The position numbers and the translations under genes were made by a program. From Streptomyces xanthophaeus (GTDB lineage: Bacteria > Actinomycetota > Actinomycetes > Streptomycetales > Streptomycetaceae): DNA of 64,000 bases. The DNA is taken from NCBI RefSeq assembly GCF_000725805.1, contig NZ_KL647132.1:124001-188000 (forward strand). The letters run 5' to 3'. Shown here one piece after another: positions 30,153 to 39,052 of this stretch. The first letter of the stretch is position 1, and each line of letters begins with the position of its first letter. A model generated the notes under the pieces. That model saw only the letters and a list, made by a program, of their open reading frames with translations. It did not search any database and was not told the DNA's origin.

Positions 30153-32111
30153 TCACGGCCGGGCCGTCCGCCGGGCCTGCGCGATCCGCTCCAGTGCCTG
30201 GTCGAGGACCCGGCTGCCCTGCGGGGGCAGGTCCGGCTCGAAGGTCCAGGCGTGGCCGACCCAGGGGTCGGCGAGATGGTTGTCCGGGACGGGCGACAGG
30301 CGCATCAGCGAGCGCCACAGCGGGTCCAGCAGCGGTCCGTAGGCCGAGGCCTCGTCACGGTCCGCGACCATCAGCAGGTGCACGCCGACCGCCGAGCCCT
30401 CGTCGGCGAGGTAACGGAGCTGGGTGACGGCCCGGTCGTCGAACCCGTGCGGGAAGTCGTGCACGATCAGCAGCTGCTCGGCCGTGTCCAGGTCCGGCGG
30501 CAGGTCCTCGGGGGCGCCGGCCCGCAGCGCCATCTGTACGAGGTCCACCCGGCGGGTCAGCTCCGCCAGGGTCTTGGTGACGCCCGCGGCCCCGGCGGCG
30601 GGCGGCCCGGCCAGCACCCCTGCCCGCACCAGCGGCGCCAGGGAGGCGGCTCCGGCCCCGGCGGCGTCGATGACGTGGACGGAGAACCGGTCCCCGGGGT
30701 GCACCGCGAGCAGCCGCACGGCGTGCGCGACGGCCATGTCCATGGCGGCCCGGCGCAGCCGGTCGGTGTCCATGGTCATCGCGGCCTCGGAGCCGGTGCG
30801 GCCGTTGTCGATCCACAGGCCACGCTCCAGCGGGACCCGGACCAGCATGGGGATACGCAGGGAGGGCTGCTCGGGCAGGTGCAGGTCGCCCAGGCGCAGG
30901 GCGAGCGGCCCCTCCTCGGGCGTGCGGTGGCCGTGCCACACGGGATTGTCCCAGCGCGCGTACGAGGCGGGCAGCGCGGGCTCGACCACCTCGGACTCCG
31001 CGACCAGCTGGACGAGGTCCCGGTCCAGGACGGCCCGCGCCTGGGCGACGAGCTCCTCGCGCCGGGCCCGCGCGGTGTCGCGGGCGGCGTTCCCGGAGCC
31101 GCCGAGGCGGTGGCGCGGGTCGGACAGGGCCTCGTCGAGCTCGCGGTCCATCCGGGAGTCGGCGAACTCGACGGCGCTGCGGTAGGCGGCGACCGTGCGG
31201 GCCAGGTCCTCGAACATGCCCCACACCTGGTTGTAGAGCCGCTCCTCCATGGACCAGCCGCTGGCGTCCCCGGCGACGGGCACCGGCGGACGGCCGGGCT
31301 GCGGCGCGGGTGCGGCCCGCGGCGCCGGCTCGGGCGGCTCGGTGCTGGTGCGACGGCGGCGCGGGTGGGCGTAGCTGATGGTGGGCGGGGAGCCGGCGGT
31401 GTCACCGCCCGGGGCGGTGCCGGGGGTGCCGGCGTACGGGCTCCCGGAGAGCGGGACCGGCTGCGGCGGCGGCTCGGGCGCGGGCTCCTGCGGGGCGTGC
31501 AGCTCCCGCGTGGCCGAGGGCATCGCGGCGAGGGTGCGGTCGTCGTCGCCGAGGACGCCGCCTGCGGGCGAGGCGGTCCGCAGGACGGTGGCGGCCAGCT
31601 CCGTGGCCTCGGGCAGGGCCATGCCGCCGGCGGCGAGCAGGGCTCCGAGCCCGTCCGCGTACCCCTGGCCGACGGCCCGGACCTTCCAGGCGCCCTGGCG
31701 CCGGTACAGCTCCAGGGCGACGACGGCGGTCTCGGCCTCCAGCCCGGTGAGGGTGAAGCAGGCGAGCTCGGCCCCGGCCCCGTCGGCCACGGCGACGTAG
31801 GAGGCGGGGACGGCGCCGAAGCGGGCAGGCCCGCCGGGCGGCAGCACGAGGAGGACGCCGACCTGGTGTATCTCGGCGGCGACCGCGTCGAGGTCCACCG
31901 CGAAGGCGTGCCGGTCCGCGGCCTCCCCCGGCACCTGGAGGCCGGGGAGGGAGCGGGCACCGGGGTGGCCCAGGGTCCCGGAGCCGGCGAACCGGCCCTG
32001 TTCGTCGGCGAGCGAGGCCAGGACGAGCACGGGCGTGCCCGCCGAGACCCTGACCTCCACCCGGCTGTGGGACACGGGGTGGTTCTGCCCCCGGACCAGT
32101 TCGGCCGTCAT
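30153..32111 (-). CDS. TerD-domain protein fused to a degenerate FtsK/HerA-like domain
   Basis: A 652-residue protein. Residues ~1-190 form a TerD/stress domain (TAELVRGQNHPV ... LASLADEQGRFAGSG, GVLLVLPPGGPARFGAVPAS). Residues ~200-300 are a Pro-rich disordered linker. Residues ~300-650 include a helical part and a C-terminal fold with ADEGSAVGVHLLMVADRDEAS, reminiscent of the late strands of FtsK/SpoIIIE ATPases. In place of the Walker A I read GLWIDNGRTGSEAAM, which has no GK[ST]. It is thus probably a non-hydrolysing relative. ATG at 32111. It is flanked by TerD and terC genes in a tellurium-resistance-type stress cluster. Confidence 0.75.
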   Translation of the reverse strand: MTAELVRGQNHPVSHSRVEVRVSAGTPVLVLASLADEQGRFAGSGTLGHPGARSLPGLQVPGEAADRHAFAVDLDAVAAEIHQVGVLLVLPPGGPARFGAVPASYVAVADGAGAELACFTLTGLEAETAVVALELYRRQGAWKVRAVGQGYADGLGALLAAGGMALPEATELAATVLRTASPAGGVLGDDDRTLAAMPSATRELHAPQEPAPEPPPQPVPLSGSPYAGTPGTAPGGDTAGSPPTISYAHPRRRRTSTEPPEPAPRAAPAPQPGRPPVPVAGDASGWSMEERLYNQVWGMFEDLARTVAAYRSAVEFADSRMDRELDEALSDPRHRLGGSGNAARDTARARREELVAQARAVLDRDLVQLVAESEVVEPALPASYARWDNPVWHGHRTPEEGPLALRLGDLHLPEQPSLRIPMLVRVPLERGLWIDNGRTGSEAAMTMDTDRLRRAAMDMAVAHAVRLLAVHPGDRFSVHVIDAAGAGAASLAPLVRAGVLAGPPAAGAAGVTKTLAELTRRVDLVQMALRAGAPEDLPPDLDTAEQLLIVHDFPHGFDDRAVTQLRYLADEGSAVGVHLLMVADRDEASAYGPLLDPLWRSLMRLSPVPDNHLADPWVGHAWTFEPDLPPQGSRVLDQALERIAQARRTARP

Positions 32112-32199
32112 CGTGCAGCCCCTCCCCCGTGCCTTCTTCTGTTCACAGCTCTCGTACGGCTTGCGTCCGTACGTCACGTCTTGCGTTGTTGTGCAGGGA

Positions 32200-32225
32200 C
32201 CGCAGGGACCCGGCGGGCCCTGCGG
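32200..32225 (-). terminator. Hairpin after the single-domain terD
   Basis: Arms 32200-32207 and 32218-32225 pair over 8 bp, with a further ccc/ggg pairing inside after a one-base bulge. It lies between the terD gene and the downstream TerD-fusion gene on the same strand. Confidence 0.55.
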
Positions 32226-32234
32226 CTCCACGTC

Positions 32235-32813
32235 CTACAGGTGCGGCAGGATCGACGGCATCAGGTCCTGGAACGTCCGGCCGTTGGCCGGGTTGCCGAG
32301 GGCCGTCATCTGCCAGCCGGTCCCGACGCGGGACACCTTCGCCATGATCTGCGCGGTGTACTGGCCGCCGCCGTCGAGGGTGTAGCGGGCCAGCTCCTGG
32401 CCGTTGGTCTCGTCGACGATGCGGCAGAACGCGTTCTGCACTTCCTGGAAGGTCTGGCCGGTGAACGAGTTCACCGTGAAGACGATCTGGTCGATGTGCA
32501 CCGGCACGCGCTGGAGGTCGACGAGGATCGACTCGTCGTCACCGCCCGCGCCCACGCCGCCGACGAGGTTGTCGCCGGTGTGCCGGACCGAGCCGTCGTC
32601 GCTCTGCAGGTGCCGGAAGAACACGACGTCCACGGGCTGCTTGTCGGCGAAGAGTACCGCCGAGGCGTCCAGGTCGATCTCACGGGTCCGCGAACCGAAC
32701 AGCCCGCGGCGCTTCGCCGCCTGCCAGCCGAGGCCCATCCGGACCGCGGTCAGCGTGCCCCCGTCCGCCTTCTGCAGACTGATGGCCTGACCCTTGGTCA
32801 TGTTGACCGTCAC
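32235..32813 (-). CDS. terD: TerD-family tellurium resistance/stress protein
   Basis: A 192-residue single-domain TerD protein. TVNMTKGQAISLQKADGG and MGLGWQAAKRR open the family fold. The acidic calcium-binding regions are visible as EIDLDASAVLFADK, HTGDNLVGGVGAGGDDESI and ETNGQELARYTLD. TerD proteins bind Ca2+ and act with TerC near the membrane in stress and tellurite resistance; in Streptomyces they also influence differentiation. It is followed by a TerD-fusion gene and then terC. uvrB ends 87 nt upstream on the same strand. Confidence 0.95.
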   Translation of the reverse strand: MTVNMTKGQAISLQKADGGTLTAVRMGLGWQAAKRRGLFGSRTREIDLDASAVLFADKQPVDVVFFRHLQSDDGSVRHTGDNLVGGVGAGGDDESILVDLQRVPVHIDQIVFTVNSFTGQTFQEVQNAFCRIVDETNGQELARYTLDGGGQYTAQIMAKVSRVGTGWQMTALGNPANGRTFQDLMPSILPHL

Positions 32814-32900
32814 GTACTGTCCCCTCTCCGTAGCCCGCCCGCTAACGGGCGCGCAGCATGTACCTGCGGCTGTGGCACAACCCTACTGACAGGCTCCGGC

Positions 32901-35063
32901 TCAGGCGAGGCCCGCTTCCTTCATCTGCCGCAGCTCCTTCTTCAGCTCGCTCACCTCGTCGCGGATCCGGGCGGCCACCTCGAACTGCAGCTCGGCGGCC
33001 GCGCCGCGCATGCGCTCCGTCATCTGCTCGATGAGCGAGGCCAGTTCGGCGGCGGGCCGGTCGGTGAGGACCTCCCCGGCGGCTGCACCCTTGGCGCCCT
33101 TCGCCCCCTTGGCGGCCTTGCCCGCCTTCCCCACGGCCGCCTTGCCGCCGAGGGCCGGCACCGGCGCCTTGGCCGCCTTGCCGTCCTTCGTCTGCCGGTA
33201 GCCGGTGCCGAGGAGCTCCTCGGTGTCGAGCTCCTCGCGGGCGATGGTGGCGACGATGTCGTTGATCTTCTTGCGCAGGGGCTGCGGGTCGATCCCGTTG
33301 GCCGTGTTGTAGGCGATCTGCTTCTCGCGGCGCCGGTTCGTCTCGTCGATGGCCTTCTCCATCGCCGGGGTCATCTTGTCCGCGTACATGTGGACCTGAC
33401 CCGACACGTTGCGCGCCGCGCGGCCGATGGTCTGGATCAGGGAGGTCCCGGAGCGCAGGAAGCCCTCCTTGTCCGCGTCGAGGATGGCCACCAGGGACAC
33501 CTCGGGGAGGTCGAGGCCCTCGCGCAGCAGGTTGATGCCGACCAGGACGTCGTACTCGCCGGCGCGCAGCTCCCGCAGCAGCTCGATGCGGCGCAGCGTG
33601 TCCACGTCGCTGTGCAGGTAGCGGACCTGGATGCCGAGCTCCAGGAAGTAGTCCGTGAGGTCCTCGGACATCTTCTTGGTGAGGGTGGTGACCAGGACGC
33701 GCTCGTCCTTCTCCACCCGCTGCCGGATCTCGTGGACCAGGTCGTCGATCTGGCCCTCGGTGGGCTTGACGACGACCTCGGGGTCGATGAGGCCGGTGGG
33801 ACGGATGATCTGCTCGACGAAGCCGTCGCCGCGCGAGAGCTCGTACTTGCCGGGGGTCGCCGACAGGTAGACGGTCTGGCCGATCCGCTCCTGGAACTCT
33901 TCCCACTTCAGCGGCCGGTTGTCGAGGGCCGACGGCAGCCGGAAACCGTGGTCGACCAGGGTGCGCTTGCGGGAGGCGTCGCCCTCGTACATCGCGCCGA
34001 TCTGCGGCACGGTGACGTGCGATTCGTCGATGACGAGGAGGAAGTCCTCGGGGAAGTAGTCGATGAGGGTGTTGGGAGCGGAGCCGCGCTCACGGTCGTC
34101 CATGTGCAGCGAGTAGTTCTCGATGCCCGAGCAGGACCCGATCTGGCGCATCATCTCCAGGTCGTAGGTGGTGCGCATGCGCAGGCGCTGGGCCTCCAGC
34201 ATCTTGCCCTGCTTCTCCAGCTCCGCGAGGCGCTCGGCCAGCTCGGCCTCGATGCCGCGGACCGCCTTCTCCATGCGCTCGGGGCCGGCGACGTAGTGGC
34301 TGGCGGGGAAGACGTACAGCTCGCGGTCCTCGCTGATGACCTCGCCGGTCAGCGGGTGCAGGGTGGAGAGGGCCTCGATCTCGTCGCCGAACATCTCGAT
34401 CCGGACGGCCAGTTCCTCGTAGACCGGGAAGATCTCGATGGTGTCGCCGCGCACCCGGAAGGTGCCGCGGGTGAAGGCCACGTCGTTGCGCGTGTACTGG
34501 ATGTCGACGAAGCGGCGCAGCAGCTGGTCCCGGTCCATCTCCTCGCCCACCTTGAGCGAGACCATCCGGTCCACGTACTCCTGCGGGGTGCCGAGGCCGT
34601 AGATGCAGGACACGGAGGCGACGACGATCACGTCGCGCCGGGTCAGCAGCGAGTTGGTCGCGGAGTGGCGCAGCCGCTCCACCTCCTCGTTGATCGAGGA
34701 GTCCTTCTCGATGTAGGTGTCGGACTGCGGTACGTAGGCCTCGGGCTGGTAGTAGTCGTAGTACGAGACGAAGTACTCGACGGCGTTGTTCGGCAGGAGC
34801 TCGCGGAACTCGTTCGCCAGCTGGGCGGCGAGCGTCTTGTTCGGCGCCATGACCAGGGTGGGGCGCTGAAGCTTCTCGATCATCCAGGCGGTCGTCGCCG
34901 ACTTGCCCGTGCCGGTCGCACCCAGCAGGACGACATCCTTCTCACCTGCACGGATGCGCTTCTCCAGCTCGGCGATGGCCGCCGGCTGGTCGCCGCTGGG
35001 CTGGTAGGGGCTGACGACCTCGAAAGGCGCCACCGTGCGTTCGATCTTCGATACGGGCCGCAT
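32901..35063 (-). CDS. uvrB: Excinuclease ABC subunit B
   Basis: Helicase-like damage-verification subunit of nucleotide excision repair, 720 residues from ATG at 35063. Motifs: Walker [18 protein letters not shown] (~46-62), the beta-hairpin [19 protein letters not shown] (~95), DESH box [13 protein letters not shown] (~345), the helicase block [15 protein letters not shown], and the C-terminal UVR domain [20 protein letters not shown]. Between the helicase core and UVR domain is an insert of about 40 residues rich in Lys/Ala/Gly ([20 protein letters not shown] and onward), longer than the usual linker. It may add DNA affinity, as does the UvrA tail. Confidence 0.97.
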   Translation of the reverse strand: MRPVSKIERTVAPFEVVSPYQPSGDQPAAIAELEKRIRAGEKDVVLLGATGTGKSATTAWMIEKLQRPTLVMAPNKTLAAQLANEFRELLPNNAVEYFVSYYDYYQPEAYVPQSDTYIEKDSSINEEVERLRHSATNSLLTRRDVIVVASVSCIYGLGTPQEYVDRMVSLKVGEEMDRDQLLRRFVDIQYTRNDVAFTRGTFRVRGDTIEIFPVYEELAVRIEMFGDEIEALSTLHPLTGEVISEDRELYVFPASHYVAGPERMEKAVRGIEAELAERLAELEKQGKMLEAQRLRMRTTYDLEMMRQIGSCSGIENYSLHMDDRERGSAPNTLIDYFPEDFLLVIDESHVTVPQIGAMYEGDASRKRTLVDHGFRLPSALDNRPLKWEEFQERIGQTVYLSATPGKYELSRGDGFVEQIIRPTGLIDPEVVVKPTEGQIDDLVHEIRQRVEKDERVLVTTLTKKMSEDLTDYFLELGIQVRYLHSDVDTLRRIELLRELRAGEYDVLVGINLLREGLDLPEVSLVAILDADKEGFLRSGTSLIQTIGRAARNVSGQVHMYADKMTPAMEKAIDETNRRREKQIAYNTANGIDPQPLRKKINDIVATIAREELDTEELLGTGYRQTKDGKAAKAPVPALGGKAAVGKAGKAAKGAKGAKGAAAGEVLTDRPAAELASLIEQMTERMRGAAAELQFEVAARIRDEVSELKKELRQMKEAGLA

Positions 35064-35348
35064 GAGTCCACCGTACGACCCGCCACTGACACTCACGCAG
35101 CCGCACGGCTGCGCGGCGCCCGGGCAGGCCGGGCGGGCGGCCCCGGCGGGCACGTCCGGCAGGCGGGTCCGGCAGGCCGTGTCCCCTCACACGTTCTGGT
35201 CCGTTTGTCGTAGTTCGGTGGCGGCGCGGTGATCTTCAACCCCATGATCGCGGTACAGGCTCCGGCGTGCAGCGCATCGCCGCAACGTTGGTCGCTCCGC
35301 ACATGTCTGACGCAGGACCAGGGCTCTCACGACCCGAGGAGAACGCAC

Positions 35349-36305
35349 ATGTACGTCGTCCGACCCGCCGCCGCGGCCGCCGCCGCCTTCCTGGGCTTCA
35401 CCCTCACCGTGCTCGGCGGGACAGCCTGCTCCGCCTCCTCCGCCTCCTCCCCCACCGCCCCCTCCGCGGGCGCCTCGGGCGCCCCCGGCTCCGCGGCCTC
35501 CCCCGGCGGCCCGCTGGACGGACTGCTGGGGCCCGTCGTCTACGCCCACCGGGGAGCATCGGCCTACGCCCCCGAGAACACCCTCGCCGCGATCGACCTC
35601 GCCATGCGGCTGGGCTTCGACTGGGTCGAGAACGACGTCCAGCGCACCAAGGACGGCGTGCTCGTGGTGATCCACGACGACACGCTGTCCCGGACCACCG
35701 ACGTCGAGCAGGTCTTCCCGGGCCGCTCCCCCTGGAAGGTCAAGGACTTCACGGCCGCCGAGATCGCCCGGCTGGACGCGGGCAGCTGGTTCGGCGCGCA
35801 GTTCACCGGGGCCCGGGTGCCGACCCTGCGGCAGTACATGGACCGCGTGCAGCGCAACCAGCAGCGGCTGCTCCTGGAGATCAAGAAGCCGGAGCTGTAC
35901 CCCGGGATCGAGGAGCAGACCCTGGAGGTGCTGGAGGAGACCGGCTGGCTCGACGAGCGCCACGTCACGCAGCGGCTGGTCGTCCAGAGCTTCAGCGCGG
36001 ACTGCGTGCGCCTCGTGCACCAGCTGCGCCCCGACCTCGTGACGGCCTTCCTCGGCACCCCGCCGGTGGCAGACCTCCCCCGGTACGCGCAGTTCACCGA
36101 CCGGATCAACCCGTGGCACACCACGATCACGGCCGACTGGGTCGCGGCGGTGCACGGTCTGCTGGGGGCCCACGGCAAGGCCATGGAGGTGGACACCTGG
36201 ATCGTGGACGACGCGGCGACCGCCCGCAAGGTGCAGGACATGGGGGTGGACGGGATCATCACCAACGCCCCGGACGTGGTGCAGGAGGCCGTGGGCGGGT
36301 TCTGA
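35349..36305 (+). CDS. Glycerophosphodiester phosphodiesterase lipoprotein
   Basis: Hydrolyses glycerophosphodiesters to glycerol-3-phosphate outside the membrane. From ATG at 35349 (GAGGAG 8 nt upstream) the protein is 318 residues, with a signal peptide and lipobox (LGGTAC), a Ser/Ala/Pro linker, and the GDPD barrel. YAHRGASAYAPENTLAAID carries catalytic HR and ENT, VENDVQRTKDGVLVVIHDD carries the metal-binding E-x-D and second His, and VDTWIVDDAATARKV and DGIITNAPDVV close the fold. Divergent from uvrB with a 285-nt spacer in which I see no clear promoter. Confidence 0.93.
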   Translation: MYVVRPAAAAAAAFLGFTLTVLGGTACSASSASSPTAPSAGASGAPGSAASPGGPLDGLLGPVVYAHRGASAYAPENTLAAIDLAMRLGFDWVENDVQRTKDGVLVVIHDDTLSRTTDVEQVFPGRSPWKVKDFTAAEIARLDAGSWFGAQFTGARVPTLRQYMDRVQRNQQRLLLEIKKPELYPGIEEQTLEVLEETGWLDERHVTQRLVVQSFSADCVRLVHQLRPDLVTAFLGTPPVADLPRYAQFTDRINPWHTTITADWVAAVHGLLGAHGKAMEVDTWIVDDAATARKVQDMGVDGIITNAPDVVQEAVGGF

Positions 36306-36366
36306 CCGCGCGCCGCCCGGCGCCGCCGGTCCTGCCGGTCCTGCCGGTCCTGTCGGCGGCGCGCCG

Positions 36367-36372
36367 TACCGT
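36367..36372 (+). promoter_or_regulatory. -10-like TACCGT for a possibly leaderless ogt
   Basis: TACCGT (TAnnnT) ends 6 nt before the GTG at 36379 and there is no ribosome site between. Just upstream are three 9-bp copies of ggtcctg[cc/tc] (36329-36355). The -35 is not evident. Confidence 0.35.
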
Positions 36373-36378
36373 GGACGC

Positions 36379-36942
36379 GTGGACAGCACCGAGCGGCCCC
36401 GCGGGCCGCACCTCGAATGGACCGTCGTCGCCAGCGACATCGGACCTCTGCTCCTGGCCGCGACCCCCGACGGACTGGTCCGGGTCGAGTTCCATGCCGT
36501 GCCGGACCGGGTCGCCCCCATGATCGGCGCGCTCGTCTCCCGGCTCGGCGCCGACGCCTGGCGGCCCGCACCGGGCGAGGAGGTGCTGCTGGCCGAGCCC
36601 GTCCGCCAGCTGGCCGCGTACTTCGCCGGGTCCCTGCGGCGCTTCGAGCTCCCGCTGGACTGGCGGCTCAGCTCCGGCTTCAACCGTCAGGTGCTCCAGG
36701 AGCTGGACCGCTCCGTTCCGTACGGGGCGGTCGTCGGGTACGGGGAGCTGGCCGCCCGGGTGGGGCAGCCCGGCGCCGCCCAGGCCGTGGGCAACGCCAT
36801 GGGATCGAACCCGCTGCCGCTCGTGGTGGCCTGCCACCGCGTCGTGGAGAACGACGGGGGGATCGGGGGTTTCGGCGGCGGGGTGGAGACCAAGCGCATC
36901 CTGCTCGCGCTGGAGGGCGTGCTCCCGCAGCCGCTGTTCTGA
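36379..36942 (+). CDS. ogt: Methylated-DNA--[protein]-cysteine S-methyltransferase
   Basis: Suicide repair protein that takes alkyl groups from O6-alkylguanine or O4-alkylthymine. It has 187 residues from GTG at 36379. The HTH part is VPYGAVVGYGELAARVGQPGAAQAVGNAMGSNP (in part) and the acceptor cysteine is in LVVACHRVVEND (~152-163). The usual P of the PCHRV motif is A here; the acceptor Cys, His and Arg remain. FGGGVETKRILLALE closes the domain. Probably monocistronic. Confidence 0.93.
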   Translation: MDSTERPRGPHLEWTVVASDIGPLLLAATPDGLVRVEFHAVPDRVAPMIGALVSRLGADAWRPAPGEEVLLAEPVRQLAAYFAGSLRRFELPLDWRLSSGFNRQVLQELDRSVPYGAVVGYGELAARVGQPGAAQAVGNAMGSNPLPLVVACHRVVENDGGIGGFGGGVETKRILLALEGVLPQPLF

Positions 36943-37234
36943 GCGGGCCGGGGGTCTTGTCGGCGGACCTGGGCGCCAGGCCCGGTCGGCGGGCGCTGTC
37001 GGCCGGCCGGTCGGCGGCCCCGGTCAGCGAGCCGGGTCGGCGGGGCCGGTCAGCGGGCCCGGTCGGAGCCCAGGTCAGCGCGTCGGTCACGGGGGCGGGC
37101 TCCCGGTCAGGCCGGGCATTTCGGGTTTCGCGGCGCGGTGCGGGGTGGGAAACTGCCGCGGTGACCACTCCTGCCGTCGCCCCAGGCCCCATATCCTCCC
37201 AGCGCGCCCCGCACCCCCGGACGGGGTGTACGGC
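36943..37234. other. Non-coding low-complexity spacer
   Basis: The 292 nt between ogt and the next MFS gene consist of degenerate copies of ggtcggcg/ggtcagcg motifs in the first half. No supported ORF, tRNA or clear terminator stands out. The region gives no promoter that I trust. Confidence 0.6.
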
Positions 37235-38563
37235 ATGACCGCCTCGCCGGACACCGGCCGACCCGCTCCCGCCGTCACCCAGGAGGACCTGCCCCGGCTC
37301 CGGCGGCGTACCTCCGGGGTGCTGATCGCCTCCCAGATGCTCGGCGGCCTGGGGGTGCCCATCAGCATCGCCCTGGCCCCGGTGCTGGCGACCGAGATCG
37401 GCGGTACGGAGGCCATGTCCGGCCTGGCGTCCACGGCCGCCGTCATCGGCACCGCCGTGGTCTCGCTCCCGCTCGCCGCCCTGATGACCGCGCGCGGGCG
37501 CCGGCCGGGGCTGGTCCTGGCCTACGCGATCGGCGCGGTCGGCGCCGGCCTCGTCGTGGTCGCCGCCGCGATCGGGAACTTCCCGCTGCTGCTGCTCGGC
37601 ATGGCCGCCTTCGGCGCCGCCTCCTCCGCCAACCTCCAGTCGCGGTTCGCCGCCGCGGACCTCGCAGCCCCGGACCACCGGGCCCGGGCGATCTCCCTCG
37701 TGGTGTGGGCCTCCACCATCGGCGCGGTGCTCGGCCCCAACCTGTCCGCCCCCGCCAGCCGCAGCTTCGCCGGGACCTCCATACCCGAGACGGCCGGGCC
37801 CTTCGTCTGGGCCGGAGCCGTCTTCCTGCTCACCGGCGCCCTGATCGCCGTATTCCTGCGGCCGGACCCGCTGCTGACGGCCCGGTCGCTGGCCTCGCCC
37901 GCGGAGCAGACCCGCGAGGGGCGCTCACTGCGCGCCGGGTTCGAGGCCGTGAAGGCCTCCCCGCGGGCGCGGCTCGCCCTGCTGACCGTCGCCGTCACCC
38001 ACACCACCATGGTGTCGATCATGGTGATGACGCCGATGGACCTCGCCCACCACGGAGCCGGGCTCGAACTCATCGGGCTGGTGATCAGCGGTCACATCGC
38101 GGGCATGTTCGCCTTCTCCCCGGTGATGGGCTGGCTCGCCGACCGCCTGGGCCGGCTGTCGGTGATCGGCCTGGCCGCCGGGCTGCTGTCCGTCGCCGCG
38201 CTGCTCGCGGGCACGGCCGGACCGCACCACGGCCAGACCGCGCTCGGACTGTTCCTGCTGGGCCTCGGCTGGTCCGCCGGGATGGTGTCCGGCTCGGCGC
38301 TGCTGACCGACTCGGTCCCGCAGCCCGCGCGGGCCGCCGTACAGGGCCTGAGCGACCTGACCATGAACACCGCCGCGGGCGTGGGCGGGGCCGCCTCCGG
38401 CCTGGTGATGGCCCAGGCCGGCTACGGCTGGCTGAACGCCATCGGCGCCGCCCTGCTGCTGCCCATGGCCGCGCTCGCCCTGTTCACCTCGCGCCGGCAC
38501 CCGGTGCCCGCGAAGGCCGCGCCCGGCCCGGCCACCTCCGCGGACGGTGTCACGGAAGGCTGA
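37235..38563 (+). CDS. MFS transporter, drug-efflux-like
   Basis: A 442-residue membrane protein with about 12 helices. The second transmembrane loop is AALMTARGRRPGLVLAYAIG (the A-type loop), and MGWLADRLGRLSVIGLAAGLL repeats it in the second half, as in major facilitator exporters. The substrate is unknown. ATG at 37235 is preferred; GTG at 37226 in the same frame is an alternative and neither has a strong ribosome site. The C terminus overlaps the convergent cupin gene by 14 nt. Confidence 0.88.
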   Translation: MTASPDTGRPAPAVTQEDLPRLRRRTSGVLIASQMLGGLGVPISIALAPVLATEIGGTEAMSGLASTAAVIGTAVVSLPLAALMTARGRRPGLVLAYAIGAVGAGLVVVAAAIGNFPLLLLGMAAFGAASSANLQSRFAAADLAAPDHRARAISLVVWASTIGAVLGPNLSAPASRSFAGTSIPETAGPFVWAGAVFLLTGALIAVFLRPDPLLTARSLASPAEQTREGRSLRAGFEAVKASPRARLALLTVAVTHTTMVSIMVMTPMDLAHHGAGLELIGLVISGHIAGMFAFSPVMGWLADRLGRLSVIGLAAGLLSVAALLAGTAGPHHGQTALGLFLLGLGWSAGMVSGSALLTDSVPQPARAAVQGLSDLTMNTAAGVGGAASGLVMAQAGYGWLNAIGAALLLPMAALALFTSRRHPVPAKAAPGPATSADGVTEG

Positions 38564-38960
38564 TGTGGTACGCCTTGCGGAGCGTCTCGTGCACGGTCCA
38601 GGTGGTCCGGTCGCCCTCCCGCAGGACGCAGGCGGAACCGGGGCCGACCTCCAGGGTCGCGCCGCCCTCGACCTCGATGGTGGCGCGGCCGCTGACCACG
38701 ACGAACAGTTCGTCGGCCTCGGTGTCGGTGACCACTCCCGGGGTGATCTGCCAGATCCCGCGCAGCTGCTTGCCGTCCGGGGACTCCCACAGCAGCTTGC
38801 CCGTCACCACCGGCGCACCCGAGACGACCTGCTCCGGATCGAGCTCCTCCGCCTCCAGTTCGGCGTCCGGGAAGTCCGGGACGGAGACGGCGAAGGAGGC
38901 GGGGCCGGAAGCAGGGGCGGCGGGGGCCGGGGCGGCCGCGCGGTGATCACTGGTGCTCAT
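38550..38960 (-). CDS. Cupin-domain protein
   Basis: A 136-residue single-cupin protein of the DUF861/ureidoglycine-aminohydrolase-like type. After an Ala/Pro-rich N terminus, the beta-barrel is WESPDGKQLRGIWQITPGVV, TEADELFVVVSGRATIEVEGG and CVLREGDRTTWTVHETLRKAYH. The first metal-site His positions appear to be replaced, so a metal-binding role is uncertain. ATG at 38960 is preferred over the GTG at 38969. Function unknown. Confidence 0.85.
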   Translation of the reverse strand: MSTSDHRAAAPAPAAPASGPASFAVSVPDFPDAELEAEELDPEQVVSGAPVVTGKLLWESPDGKQLRGIWQITPGVVTDTEADELFVVVSGRATIEVEGGATLEVGPGSACVLREGDRTTWTVHETLRKAYHISLP

Positions 38961-39052
38961 GACGCGCACCCTAATCCGCCCGGGCTGTCCTGCGCGGTGA
39001 CCAGAGCGTCCAGCGCCGGCGGGGCGGACGGGGCACCCTGTCCAGCGCCCGG

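Noticed and set aside
30252..35213. Open frame of 1653 codons on the plus strand across the terD/uvrB region
   Set aside because: It is antisense to TerD-fusion, terD and uvrB, has a biased Gly/Arg/Val/His composition without motifs, and arises from the high third-position GC content.
35064..35348. LexA box or divergent promoter between uvrB and the phosphodiesterase
   Set aside because: gttc elements occur at acgttctgg and tagttcgg but as direct, widely spaced copies without dyad symmetry, and no -35/-10 pair stands out.
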